Of a stretch of 64,000 nucleotides of DNA, positions 12,705 through 22,930 are shown piece after piece. The DNA comes from Myxocyprinus asiaticus (lineage: Eukaryota; Chordata; Actinopteri; Cypriniformes; Catostomidae). The notes beneath the pieces are model-generated. The model saw only the letters and a program-made list of their open reading frames with translations. It ran no database searches and had not been told where the DNA came from. How positions within the stretch are numbered: position 1 is the first letter of the stretch; each line of letters begins with the position of its first letter. The position numbers were made by a program, and so were the translations under genes. The stretch is from contig NC_059379.1 of NCBI RefSeq assembly GCF_019703515.2, positions 22,185,880 through 22,249,879 of the forward strand, written 5' to 3'.

Positions 12705-12897
12705 GGTTCCCTATCTGTCACTCACTCGACGTTGGTGTCGATGTAGTGACACTAGGGGTCACTCTTGGGAGCCCGAAACACCTCTGGTCTTTGATAAAAG
12801 GCCAGTGAAAATTGGCGAGTGGTATTTGCATGCCACTCCCCCGAACATACGGGTATAAAAGGAGCTGGTATGCAACCACTCATTCAGATTTTCTCTT
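12705..12897 (+). repeat. Left inverted terminal repeat of D2
   Basis: Bases 12727-12897 are the near-perfect reverse complement of about 18858-19012. The outer 22 bases (12705-12726, 'gttccctatctgtcactcac') are not in the right repeat but are complementary to the internal complementary region at about 18707-18730. Confidence 0.88.
12851..12866 (+). promoter_or_regulatory. TATA-box-like motif in DIRS terminal repeat
   Basis: GGGTATAAAAGGAG lies within the left terminal repeat of D2 and is conserved at the matching place in D1, D3 and D4. Because it sits in an inverted repeat, each element carries a second copy pointing inward from the right end (about 18880-18895 in D2). Promoter function is inferred from the sequence match and its position. 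Confidence 0.55.
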
Positions 12898-13144
12898 CGG
12901 AGCAGAACAGTCATGCTCGCTGAGCTGAATACTACTGTTCATTCACCTGCTGGATCTGACGGCGCATTTCAGCGGCTTCTCCCTCCTCTGCACTGGTGCA
13001 CTGCAGAGAACGCCCCTGGGCGCTTCGGCAGAAAAACTAGAGAGTATATTTTCTGAAAGAGCATTTTTCCCCTCTAAAAGAGTATATATTTCTCTAAAAG
13101 AGCGCACACATGGAACGTCTTTTTAAAGATGCTTTTCCGATTGT

Positions 13145-14676
13145 GTGTTATTCCTGGTTGTTCTCGTTATCTCTCGCCTTCTAACGGTCACGATCACTGT
13201 CTTTCGTGTCTGGGCACTGCTCACGCGGAGACAGCGTTCGTGGATGGTCACGTTCTCATTGCGAGAATATGTCCATGGCAACGTTGCGGTCGCGGCTCGC
13301 CTTCGTAAGAAAGCGAGCCACCCCAGAGGCTCCCGCCTCAGTCCTTTTACCCACGGGTTTGAGGCCAGCGCGGCTAGCACTGGGGGCGATTTGGGGACCC
13401 CAATGGGACTGCCTCCGCCGGGTATCCCCCCGCGGGCCTCCCATTCCCCAGCACGCTCGTCTGCCCCGATCGGGCTTCCGGGTGAGTCTGCCGGCTCGTC
13501 TCACGGCGAGTTCGACCTCTTATTCGGAGCCCGCGAAAGTGATGAGCTCTCGAGCGCAGCATCAGAGAGCGGGCTCGTCCAGTCGGAAGCCTCAGCTGGG
13601 CTCCTCCCTTCGGGGTCGATTGCCCAGTCACAGGCTGACGCGGAGATGACGACATGCTTTCCCGGACAGCCGCGAGCGTCGGTTAGAGTGGATTTCACCG
13701 CTCTTCCCTGAACCCTCGCGGCTCTGTGATTGGTTCCTGGGCTCGTGGCGCCGCTCAAAGCCACGCCCCGCCCCGTTCCTTTCTTCCCGGAAGTGCATGA
13801 AGAGCTGACAAGGTCGCGGGAGGCACCTTTTACTGCCCGGTCCTGATCTTTTCAGCTTCCCCGCTCTCACTACCCTCGATGGTGGGGAGGCCAAGGGTTA
13901 TTTGGCAATCCCCCGGTGGATAAAGGTGCTCGCGGTGCACCTATGCCCGCAGAGAGCCGCCACCTGACGTGGGTGCCCAAAGCCCCCGTCCAAGGCCTGT
14001 AGGTTTACGTCGTGTCTGACGGTCAAAGCCTACGGCGCTGCTGGACAAGCCGCCTCCGCCCTGCATGCCATGGCTCTCCTGCAAGTCCGCCAAGGCGCTA
14101 AAGGAACCGCACAAGGGTAGTTCCGCCCCGGGATTGATGCAGGAACTGCGCTCGGCGACCGACCTCGCTCTCCGAGCGACGGAGGTCACGGCACGGTCTC
14201 TCGGGCGGACGATGGCCACACTAGTGGTCCAGGAGCACCAACTTTGGCTCAACCTGGTCGAGATGGGTGAGGCCGACAGGACATGATTCCTTGCTGCCCC
14301 CATTTCCCAGGCGGGCCTATTCGGCGACACCGTCGAGGACTTTGCCCAGCAGTTCTCGATGGTAGAGCAGTAGATGGATGCTAGCCGGCTTATCCTGCCC
14401 CGGCTTGGCTCAAGATCCCGCACCCCATCTACTCATCGCCGAGGGCGTCCCCCTGCGGTGACTGCACCGTCTCCGCCACAGCCTGCCCCTCCGGCCCGGC
14501 CCCGGCGTGGAGCCCACCGCAGGAAGCCGACGCCACCCGTCTCACAGCCGGCACCGAAGAACCCACGGAGGTCTGAGACGGGCGACCCAGGGACAACGAA
14601 ACCCGCTGCTCTGGAGCTGGTAAGCAGATCTTCATCTTTTTGTTACCTTTTGCATTTAATTGCGCTGCATGCCTAA
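13145..14676 (+). pseudogene. DIRS Gag-like protein, frameshifted (D2)
   Basis: The first DIRS frame, thought to encode the structural Gag-like protein. The N-terminal part (13145-13711) is Ser/Gly/Pro-rich and aligns in order with the D3 frame at 34639-34926 (shared pattern 'SxAASESxLxxSxAxxxxxLP'). The middle part (14065-14286) contains 'VVQEHQLWLNLVEM', which matches 'VVQERHLWLNLVEM' in D3. The C-terminal part (14374-14676) is Pro/Arg-rich and basic, as nucleic-acid-binding tails often are. These parts lie in different frames and are separated by stops, so the gene is broken by several indels. The nucleocapsid role is family knowledge; no zinc knuckle is visible. Confidence 0.65.
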
Positions 14677-15190
14677 GTGGCTGCAGTACTCAAGAGCTCC
14701 GCAAGAGTGGTTTCCTTGTTCCCTGGGTCACATATCCGGTGTGTACGGCTGGCATCATGACCACCGTCCACCACTCCATTTGGCAGGTTGGCGCTCCAGC
14801 GGCGGTCTCCCGCCCTGAGCGCCCAGCTGTGGCACAAATCCGCCCCCGATGTGACAGTCTCCACAGGTCATGAGGACAGGCCTCTTCCTCCCCCGTCCCA
14901 GGCTGTTCCGGGGGTGGTCACAAGGAGCCAGGTAAGTGCTTCGATGTCCTCGGACTCAGCACGGCCATGATGTGGTGTGGCACCTCGAGCTCCACCCCGC
15001 TGCGAGGCCCCACCCGCCGGTACATCCGATGACGTTGTCCCTTTGGTCCCCCTTGCGCGGAACTTGGACGCATGGCTTACGCTTTCCAGTCCGTCACGAG
15101 GGCTGGTCCGGACCGTCTGACTCGGCTGCGCGATTCACTTCGCCGGGCATCCGCCCAGGTCCAGCGGTGTCCACTTCACCTTGGTGAAAG

Positions 15191-16497
15191 TTGGAAATGC
15201 TGCTACCTTGTGTGGAGATCGCTACCCTCCTACGGAAGGACGCGATAGAACCTGTCCCTCCAGCCGAGATGAAGAAGGGGTTTTACAGCTCCTACTTCAT
15301 TGTACCGAAAAGAGGCGGTGGGTTGCGGCCAATCTTGGACCTGCGAGTACTGAACCGGGCCTTACACAGACTCCCGTTCAAGATGCTGACGCAAAGACGC
15401 ATTCTAGCGAGCGTCCGGCATCAAGATTGGTTTGCGGCGGTAGACCCGAAGGATGCGTACTTTCACGTCTTGATCCTTCCTCGACACAGACCCTTCCTGC
15501 GGTTCGCGTTCGAGGGTCAGGCGTATCGGTACAAAGTCCTCCCTTTCGGCCTGTCCCTGTCTCCTCATGTCTTTACGAAGATCGCAGAGGTTGCCCTTGC
15601 CCCGTTAAGGGAGGTGGGCATTCGCATTCACAACTATCTCGACGACTGGCTAATCTTAGCTCACTCTCGAGACGGGTTATGCGCACACAGGGACCTGGTG
15701 CTCTCACACCTCAGCCGACTAGGGCTTCGGGTCAGCTGGGAAAAGAGCAAGCTCCTCCCGGTTCAGAGCATCTCTTTTCTCGGTTTGGAGTTGGACTCAG
15801 TCTCCTTGACGGCGCACCTTACAAACAAGCGCGCCCAGTCGGTGCTGGCCTGTTTGAAGGCGTTCAAACAGAAAACAGCGGTTCCACTGAAACTTTTTCA
15901 GAGGCTCCTGGGGCATATAGCATCCTCGGCGGTGGCCACCCCACTCGGGTTGATGCATATGAGGCCGCTTCAGCACTGGCTCCAGACTCGAGTCCCGAGA
16001 CGGGCATGGCACCACGGGACACACCGCGGGCCATTACGTCGGTCTGTCACCATCTTTTCAGCCCTTGGACCGACCTCTCATTTCCACGAGCAGGTGTTCC
16101 GCTAGAACTGGTCTCCAGGCGCGTCGTGGTCATGACAGACGCCTCCAAAACGGGCTGGGGTGCTGTTGGCAACGGGCACGCAGCCGCCGGCCTCTAGACG
16201 GGTCCGCGGTTGCGTTGGCACATCAACTGCCTCGAGTTACTGGCAATTCTGCTCGCCCTGTGGAGGTTCCGGCCGTTGATCCAAGGCAAGCACGTGCTAG
16301 TTCGGACAGACAGCACAGCAGCGGTAGCATATGTCAACCGCCAAGGCGTTCTGCGCTCCCGCTGTATGTCATAACTCACCCGCCATCTCCTCCAACGGAG
16401 TTAGCAGCACCAAGTCGCTGCAAGCCACTCACATCCCGGGCAACCTCAACACTTCGGCGGACACGCCGTAACAACAGGTTACCCTCAAGGGAGAGTG
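15191..16497 (+). pseudogene. DIRS reverse transcriptase-RNase H, frameshifted (D2)
   Basis: 15191-16105 is an open frame with the reverse transcriptase order: 'KRGGGLRPILDLRVLN' (finger motif), 'DWFAAVDPKDAYFHV' (first catalytic Asp), 'YKVLPFGLSLSPHVFTK', then 'YLDDWLILAHS' (the catalytic Asp pair) and 'ISFLGLELDS'. At about 16020 the frame shifts by one position, and the RNase H part continues in another frame with 'MTDASKTGWGAV' (first catalytic Asp) and 'VRTDSTAAVAYVN', interrupted by a TAG at 16195-16197 and more stops after about 16370. The enzyme copies the element's RNA into DNA and removes the RNA strand. True translation probably began further upstream, since copy D4 shows related sequence before this start. 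Defective in this copy. Confidence 0.9.
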
Positions 16498-16513
16498 GAG
16501 ACTCCACCTTCAG

Positions 16514-17927
16514 GTGGTCCAGCTGATTTGGAGACGATTTGGTCAGGCACAGGTGCACCTGTTCGCCTCCCAAGAATCCTCTCACTGCCCGCTCTGGTAC
16601 GCCCTCACCGAGGCCTTCCTCAGCATAGACGCGCTGGCACACAGCTGGTCCCCTGGCATTCGCAAATATGCTTTTTCCCCAGTGAGCCTGCTCGCACAGA
16701 CCCTGTGCAAGGTCAGGGAGGACGAGGAGAAGGTCGTCCTGGTAAGCACCCTACTGGCCCGCCCAGACGTGTTGCTCGGACCTCACGCTCCTCGTGACAG
16801 CTCCCCCCGGGCAAATTCCCCTGAGGAAGGCCCTTCTTTCTCAGGGAAGGGGCACCATCCAGCACCCGTGCCCAGACCTCTGGAATCTCCATGTCTGGCC
16901 CCTGGATGGGACGCGGAAGACCTAAGCTGTCTCCCACCTGTGGTGGTAGACACGTTCACTCAGGCTAGGGCTCCCTCTACGAGGCGCCTGTATGCCTTTA
17001 AGTGGCGTCTGTTCGCTAAGTGGTGTTCTTCCCGTCAGGAAGACCCCCAGAGGTGCGCAGTCAGATCAGTGCGTTCCTTCCTGCAAGAGAGGTTGGAAGG
17101 GAGGCTGTCCCCTTCCACCTTGAAGGTGTACGTTGCTGCCATAGCAGCACACCATGACGCAGTCGACAGTAAGTCCTTAGGGAAGCATGATCTGATCATC
17201 AGGTTCCTAAGAGGCGCCAGGAGGCTGAATCCCTCCAGGCCGCGCCTTGTTCCCCCATCGGACCTCTGTAGTTTTTCAGGGTCTACAGAGAGCCCCCTTT
17301 GAGTTTTGCAGTCAGCCGGGCTTAAGGCACTCTCCTTGAAGACTGCCCTCCTGACTGCGCTCACTTCCATCAAGAGGGTAGGTGACCTGCAAGCGTTCTC
17401 TGTCAGCGAAACGTGCCTGGAGTTCGGTCCGGGCTATTCTCACGTGATCCTGAGTCCCCCGACCGGGCTATGTGCCCAAGGTTCCCACCACTCCTTTTAG
17501 GGACCAGGTGGTGAACCTGCAAGCGCTGCCCCAGGAGGAGGCAGACCCAGCCCTGTCGTTGCTGTGTCCGGTGCGCGCTTTACACATCTATTTGGATCGC
17601 ACGCAGAGCTTTAGAATCTCTGAGCAGCTCTTGGTCTGCTTTGGTGCACAGCGGAAAGGAAGCGCTGTCTCCAAGCAGAGGATCGCCCACTGGCTCATTG
17701 ACGCCATAACTATGGCATGTCTCGCCCAAAACATGCCACCCCCGGTAGGGCTACGAGCCCATTCTACCCGTGGTGTAGCGGCTTCTTGGGCCCTGGCCAG
17801 AGGTGCCTCTCTAACAGACATTTGCAGAGCAGCGGGCTGGGCAACACCCAACACCTTTGCAAGGTTCTACAACCTCCAGGTGGAACCGGTTTCGTCCCAG
17901 GTAGTGGCACGCAACACAAGCGGATAA
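16514..17927 (+). pseudogene. DIRS tyrosine recombinase with linker domain (D2)
   Basis: Residues 1-85 of the 16514 frame ('VHLFASQESSHCPLWYAL', 'IDALAHSW') form the segment after RNase H that in DIRS elements has been described as methyltransferase-like; that assignment is family knowledge, not proof. From about 16940 the recombinase begins with an N-terminal SAM-like region ('TRRLYAFKWRLFAKWC'). The catalytic domain shows the first Arg in 'SIKRVGDLQAF', the HxxR pair in 'AHSTRGVAASW' and the nucleophile Tyr in 'NTFARFYNLQ', the tetrad expected of phage-integrase-family enzymes. A TGA at 17300-17302 and a frameshift near 17460 break it. The enzyme would insert circular element DNA without a target duplication. 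Confidence 0.9.
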
Positions 17928-18674
17928 GCCCGGGATAGCCGGCCGGGTGTATCGCTTGCACATAGCGCCTTCCACCTCCTTTTGAGCTGAAGACGTGCGC
18001 TGTTAATTCCCAGTAGTGTTCCCAAAAGTTGTTCCCTGGTTGACTTCCTCCGAGCCCTGTGGCAGTCGAGTTTTCGGAGAGACTCGCTGCCGGCCCAGTA
18101 CACGCGCTAACTAAGAGCCCGGTTCTGGGGTAGGTGCTCTGCATGTGGCGGTTCCCTGTAAGGCTAACCCCATGCAATCTATATCTTCCGCTAGTTCGTT
18201 TCCCTACTGGCAAACTGCGTCTTCCTTGGGCAGAGCCCCTCAGTCTCCATGTTGTAGTAACTCCTCCCCCATTGGGCAGGATCTACCTTGAAGGCTCTCC
18301 ACATGGTTGGAAAGACCATGTGATGTATTCTTCCACTTAAATATCCCCCCCTCTCTTGGGGCGAGGTGTGGTCTCCGCGGTGTCCTCCCCTTGGGAGGGA
18401 CACCCCCCGACTAGACCTGGCGGCCCAGTCAGATAATCCCCCTTCTTTTTTAGGTAGTGGAAAAATAGAAAGGGAAAGAGGCCACGATTGGGTTAAGCCT
18501 GTCTCTATCTCTGGGTAGTCGACTTGTCCCCAAAAAGGGCCGTTCGACACTCATAACTGTGTTGGGGGAGGTTACGTGTCGACCTGGTGCGCTGGCTATG
18601 AGGCACACAGCAAGTCTGCCCACAACACACCGCCAGTTCACGTAACACAGTTCAGCCTTGTGGCGATTTGTATA
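17928..18674 (+). other. DIRS D2 3' non-coding region
   Basis: Between the recombinase stop and the internal complementary region there is no open frame. It is similar in content and order to 60440-61200 of copy D4 read in reverse, so it is normal element sequence rather than an insertion. Confidence 0.7.
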
Positions 18675-18785
18675 GGGACCCCTAGTGTCACTACATCGAC
18701 ACCAACGTCGAGTGAGTGACAGATAGGGAACGTCATGGTTACTGGTGTAACCTCCGTTCCCTGATGGAGGGAACGAGATGTTGGT
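18675..18785 (+). repeat. DIRS internal complementary region (D2)
   Basis: Bases 18675-18730 are the reverse complement of the element's left end (12705-12760), and 18731-18785 the reverse complement of its right end (about 19003-19057), joined head to tail. In DIRS replication this segment templates the joining of both ends. It also contains a 10-bp-arm dyad (cctccgttccctgatggagg). Confidence 0.87.
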
Positions 18786-18857
18786 CCCTCCTGCCACAAC
18801 GCTGAACTACCCGCTGAAATGGCCGGACCTTATATCGGCTCCTCAGCGTAAAACCTG

Positions 18858-19057
18858 AATGAGTGGTTGCATACCAGCTCCTTTTATACCCGTATGTTCG
18901 GGGGAGTGGCATGCAAATACCACTTGCCAATTTTCATTGGCCTTTTATCAAAGACCAGAGGTGTTTCGGGCTCCCAAAAGTGACCCCTAGTGTCACTACA
19001 TCGACACCAACGTCTCGTTTCCTCCATCAGGGAACGGAGGTTACACCAGTAACCATG
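18858..19057 (+). repeat. Right inverted terminal repeat of D2
   Basis: 18858-19012 is the reverse complement of 12727-12897. The outer 45 bp (to 19057, ending 'ccagtaaccatga') are unique to this end and are complementary to the internal complementary region. No direct repeat flanks the element, as expected for tyrosine-recombinase insertion. Confidence 0.85.
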
Positions 19058-21483
19058 ATGATTTCTGTTGTTGGTGTGGTAGCCACATGGGCTCACTGGG
19101 TAAAACTATCAACAAAACTATTATTTTTCCTTTGATGAATTATACTGCAGTGGAAAACAGAAATCTAGCCCACTGAAAAAGAAGCTTGAATTTTCATGGA
19201 ATTTTGTTGTAATGAAAACTATGACAAAGTTGCCAAATACAAATCAGATTATTATATAGCCCTAAACCAAATATAGTGAGTGCTGCTCTTATAATATTGT
19301 ATCTTTTTCTCCTGGACTAAAGCAATAACTGCCTCTATTACCTTCACATGAACCTGTGCACACAGGAAAGATTGAACCCATTAGGACTGAGGGCTTTCTG
19401 TATGGATGCCATAATAGAAAAAGAATAATGCAGGAAGATCACAGCAATGATCTTCTATCGATCCTATATTGTTACTATCATTTGTTTGCCATCAAAAGAA
19501 CCCAAATATCCCATCTGGTCCCCTCATTCTCCCAGCAGAATATTGATCTAAGGGACATATGCAAGTGGTCTTGAAGATTCAAAAATTAAAATGTAACCTT
19601 AAAAAAAAGTGCCTAGGTCTATTTTCTTTGAAAATAGCATAATTCTGCACTATAGTTAAAAAAAAAAAACAAAAAAAAAAACAGTCCATGCACAAAACTC
19701 CACAGCACTGTGCCACATTATCAGGGATGAAATCTAAAATTTCCCTTATTGACTGATGGTTTTGCATGAATATATAAATAAAAACAGGACTGGATAAAGA
19801 TAGGAACCTCAAAAAAATTGTTTGAAGCTACTACATCTTTATTGTTTATTTTTTATTGTTAATTCATTGTTAATCAGTGTGTTGAGGACATCTACTGGTG
19901 CTACAATTTTTGCATGATCACTTTCAGTTTCTCTAACTCCATCTGGCTCTGAGCTTAAATATGCTGCTCATCATTGCCCTCAAGCAATGGTACACCACAG
20001 CAATACAATTCCTCCGCAAATCACTGAAGAAGAACAGCCACCTCAGATGATTTGTGTCCTCTGCCTGCCTATATCACCCATATTCCACTGTCTAACTTGT
20101 TAAATGGTGTTATATTTCCCAGCTCCTCTTGTGAATGCATGGCTGATTTGCTGCTGTCTCTCTCTTAGGTGAGTGTGTGAGGTGTAACGCTGACTTATGG
20201 TTGCTGAATCCTCCTGCCTGACATGGCAAAAAACTCTCTGCTTCTCCATTAATCAAAGCTTTCTTACTGGCACCAGATTTCAAATAACCTTCATTAAATT
20301 GATATTTACCATCAACACAGATTGAAACATTCATTGTCTGCTCCTACACAGTCTGACCGGTGTAATAGGCTTGAGTGTCTTGCATAACTTGTATCACCTC
20401 TTTTAGAACATCATTCATACAGAGTTACTCACCCACAAGCATGTATGCACATTCCAAGCCTCTCAGAAACATACATAAAAGGCTTTGTGTAAAACATCAA
20501 GGCTGCAAACATGGCCCAGTTTCTCTGTCAGGGAGCTGAATGAAATATGGTTACCCCTGGCACCATGGTGGGATTTTGCTGAGCTCTGACAAGGAAGACT
20601 GTCAGTGAGAAAGACTCGAGCAGGTTTTAACTGAAAATTATCTGTCAAATGGCATGGCAGGTAAGTGGTGGCTAGGTTTGGAAGAGAGGTAAGAGGCACA
20701 GTAATCTTGACACATGGTGCTCAACAGGACCTTAACGGAACAGCTCATCCAAAAATGAAAATTCAATCATGATTTTCCCACCCTCATGTCATTCCAAACA
20801 TACACTAAAAAATGCTGGGATAAAAATGACCCGGTTTGGGTCATTTTGGCAACCCAGCACTGGGTCCAGTAGGGAGGAACTCAACGCTGGGTTGTTTTTG
20901 ACCCAACGGGGTTGGGTTAAAAGTTTGACCCAGCATTGTGTTTTTTTATTTTTTATTTTTTATCCAACTATTAGTTAAAAATTATTATACTGTTGGGTTA
21001 AAATATACCCTAATTGGGTTGAAAATTTCAGCTAGAATTCTTGGTCATCAAAATCACTGTACCCAATCCCAAACACACACAGACACAAAATAAAATAAGG
21101 GCGGCAGACAACAGTAACAATCAAAAGGTAAACATTTTATTGTCTGTTTCAATAAGCAAGTTACCAGTCTATAGAAATGCACACACTGAGGAACATTTCT
21201 TGGAATAATTATTATTTAAGAGGTAGAAAGATTTGAAGTAAATGTCCACTGTGCCCCGCAATGTATTTTGCTGAAGCGTTTCTCTGTGAATGACAACAAA
21301 AGCTTGAAAGCACTGATTGTTTTCTCCAAGCATCAGTGTGTATGGAAATTTGATGGCATCTTTTGCACAGTGCAGGTAATCAGCTACTGGTATCAGCTAC
21401 TGGTATGAACCTGGGAAAACAGAAATGACTGTGCATCAATGCATGAAGAAGTCTAAGTTTAAAACCTTTACACATCTTTAGGA
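19058..21483. other. Non-coding stretch with MITE-like ends
   Basis: No gene recognised. 20735-20803 resembles the end of the 'ttcacccaaaaatgaaaatt' MITE family (compare 54599). It runs directly into a GGGTT/AACCC-rich repeat at about 20803-21010. The frames of 70-80 aa have no recognisable domains. Confidence 0.5.
20803..21010. repeat. GGGTTR/YAACCC-rich fish repeat
   Basis: Repeated 'tgggttg/caacccag' and 'tgaccca' motifs on both strands over about 200 bp, in a fold-back-prone arrangement ('aaaaaatgctgggat', 'cccagcactgggtcc', 'gacccaacggggttgggtt'). This resembles short non-autonomous elements common in fish genomes. No TSD identified. Confidence 0.5.
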
Positions 21484-22570
21484 TGTTGGGCCTCATGTAT
21501 TCAGATAGAAGACAAAGGCAGGCCTAACACAGTCGTAAAAACCTAACTCAAGCCCCCACATTCCAAGTCATAAATTATACTGATAAAAATCGCGCCAAAA
21601 TCAAACAAAGGGAGTCCAAAACAGACTACAAATCCCATGAAGCCTTGCTCACTAAAGGATCGAACTCTCAACTCCTATTGGATGAGGCACACAACAGAAC
21701 GCACCTCAAACCATGGCATCATCAGGAGTTGAAATACCTCTGAAATGCTTCCAGGATTTGCTTCCAGCAACTTTGCTTGCAGTGTGTGGACGCAGCTCAT
21801 TGCTGCTCTCATGTGCAACCTCGTGGCACAAGGAAGTAACGTCTGACTTGAAACTGTAGCCATACAATCTCCATCTCGCTGGAGCGAACACTCTAACGGA
21901 TCTGAAGGAGACCGCTGAGCAAACCACGTCTTCATCTGTTTGCCTGCAGAAGTGAAGAGATTAAAGATTTCTCTTCCATCTTCAGTCAAGTCGACATTTC
22001 TGAGTTCTCCGCCAGCCCGCCGAGAATCAACAGCCGTACCGCCCGCCGACAGAGCGAGGAAACGGCCTCCCGTCATCACCCGAGCCTCAAGGAACTGGGT
22101 CAGAGTTAAAGGACGGAGGAAAACACATTCTACCTGTGTCCTCATGTGATTCAAGTAAGAGGTTTACGTCTGGGCAGAGATAGAATATTATAGTGTGTTA
22201 TTCTTGTGTTTCAAGGTTTTTGCTTGTACAGTTTATGGACCGCCATGTCCGGTCATTATTAATACTCAGGGTATTAATTATCACAAATTTGTTTTGCTGT
22301 ATTGTGGTCCAACCAAATTGGACTGTTGTGCAATTTCGCCATCGCGGGTGAGACAGGTAAACTGAGTTCATCCATTAAAGAGTCAAAGTACGCGGGACTG
22401 TTTACAAGCCATCCACTGCATCTCTGAGCGATGAACTAACAGTTGCTTTCTCTCCCATGATCGCGAAATCAGCTTTAGGGCAGTCACTTCTCTCTCTCTC
22501 TCATACTAACTACACACACGCATGCACGCGACCCCTCACAAACATTCTGGCACACATTTTTGGCTCCTAG
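21484..22570 (+). repeat. Unclassified interspersed repeat, copy B, left part
   Basis: Homologous to 3713-4755 of copy A with the same order of landmarks, starting TGTTGGGCCTCA at 21484. It is cut by the Gypsy element at 22571, inside the CA-rich 'ggcacacattt' segment, and resumes at 27771. Relative to copy A it has extra bases near 21525-21610. Confidence 0.75.
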
Positions 22571-22916
22571 TGTCAGAGCCAGGAATCAAACTTCCGAAAG
22601 GAGGAAAAAATAATCTCCAAAAAACTCAGGAAAAAGACACCAAAAAAACAGCAAAAAAATAAACACGGGGAAAGAACAAACCAAAAGGCTTACAAAGTTT
22701 AGTACTTGGAACTAGAGCAGACTTACGGCAGTAACTGGCTAGGAACATCAATAACCAAGCAAAGAAACAAAGGAAGTGATCAACTTAAATACACAGTCCA
22801 GAACGAGGCACAGGTGAAAACAATAACAAATGATAAAATGGCGGGAAACTGAAATGAAACACAATGAGGGCCTCTAGTGGCCAAAATAAAACCTTAAAGC
22901 AAAAAACTCTGACAGG
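22571..22916 (-). repeat. Gypsy 3' LTR, with 183-bp deletion
   Basis: 346 bp, TGTCAGAG...CTGACA as read on the plus strand. Nearly identical to the 5' LTR, except that bases equivalent to 27264-27446 are missing between 22593 and 22594. Confidence 0.92.
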
Positions 22917-22930
22917 ACCCCTTCCTCTAG
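22917..22930 (-). promoter_or_regulatory. Polypurine tract (plus-strand primer site)
   Basis: On the minus strand AGAGGAAGGGGTCC lies directly before the 3' LTR. A purine run here primes second-strand synthesis in LTR retrotransposons. Assigned by position and composition. Confidence 0.7.

Larger units (their letters stand above)
12705..19057 (+). mobile_element. DIRS-like tyrosine-recombinase retrotransposon (copy D2), structurally complete
   Basis: A 6.35-kb element showing the full DIRS order: left inverted terminal repeat, Gag-like region, reverse transcriptase and RNase H, linker domain, tyrosine recombinase, internal complementary region, right inverted terminal repeat. DIRS elements replicate through RNA to a circular DNA that is inserted by the recombinase, so they lack LTRs, a DDE integrase and a TSD; none is visible here. 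The internal complementary region (18675-18785) matches the outermost bases of both ends, as the template-switch model for DIRS circles requires. Several frameshifts and stops make all three coding parts defective. The body is much more G+C-rich than the flanking DNA. Confidence 0.92.

Noticed and set aside
13256..13894. Several Arg/Pro/Ser-rich minus-strand frames
   Set aside because: Antisense shadows of the G+C-rich DIRS Gag region; D3 shows the coding strand by conserved protein similarity.
15181..16197. A 338-aa plus-strand frame overlapping the DIRS reverse transcriptase
   Set aside because: Most of it is an out-of-frame shadow of the RT frame at 15191-16105. Only its last ~50 residues (RNase H start) are real, reached by a frameshift.
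21675..22154. 159-aa minus-strand frame and its counterpart at 4096-4350
   Set aside because: Both lie in the unclassified repeat; conservation between copies on either strand reflects repeat homology, and no known domain is visible.
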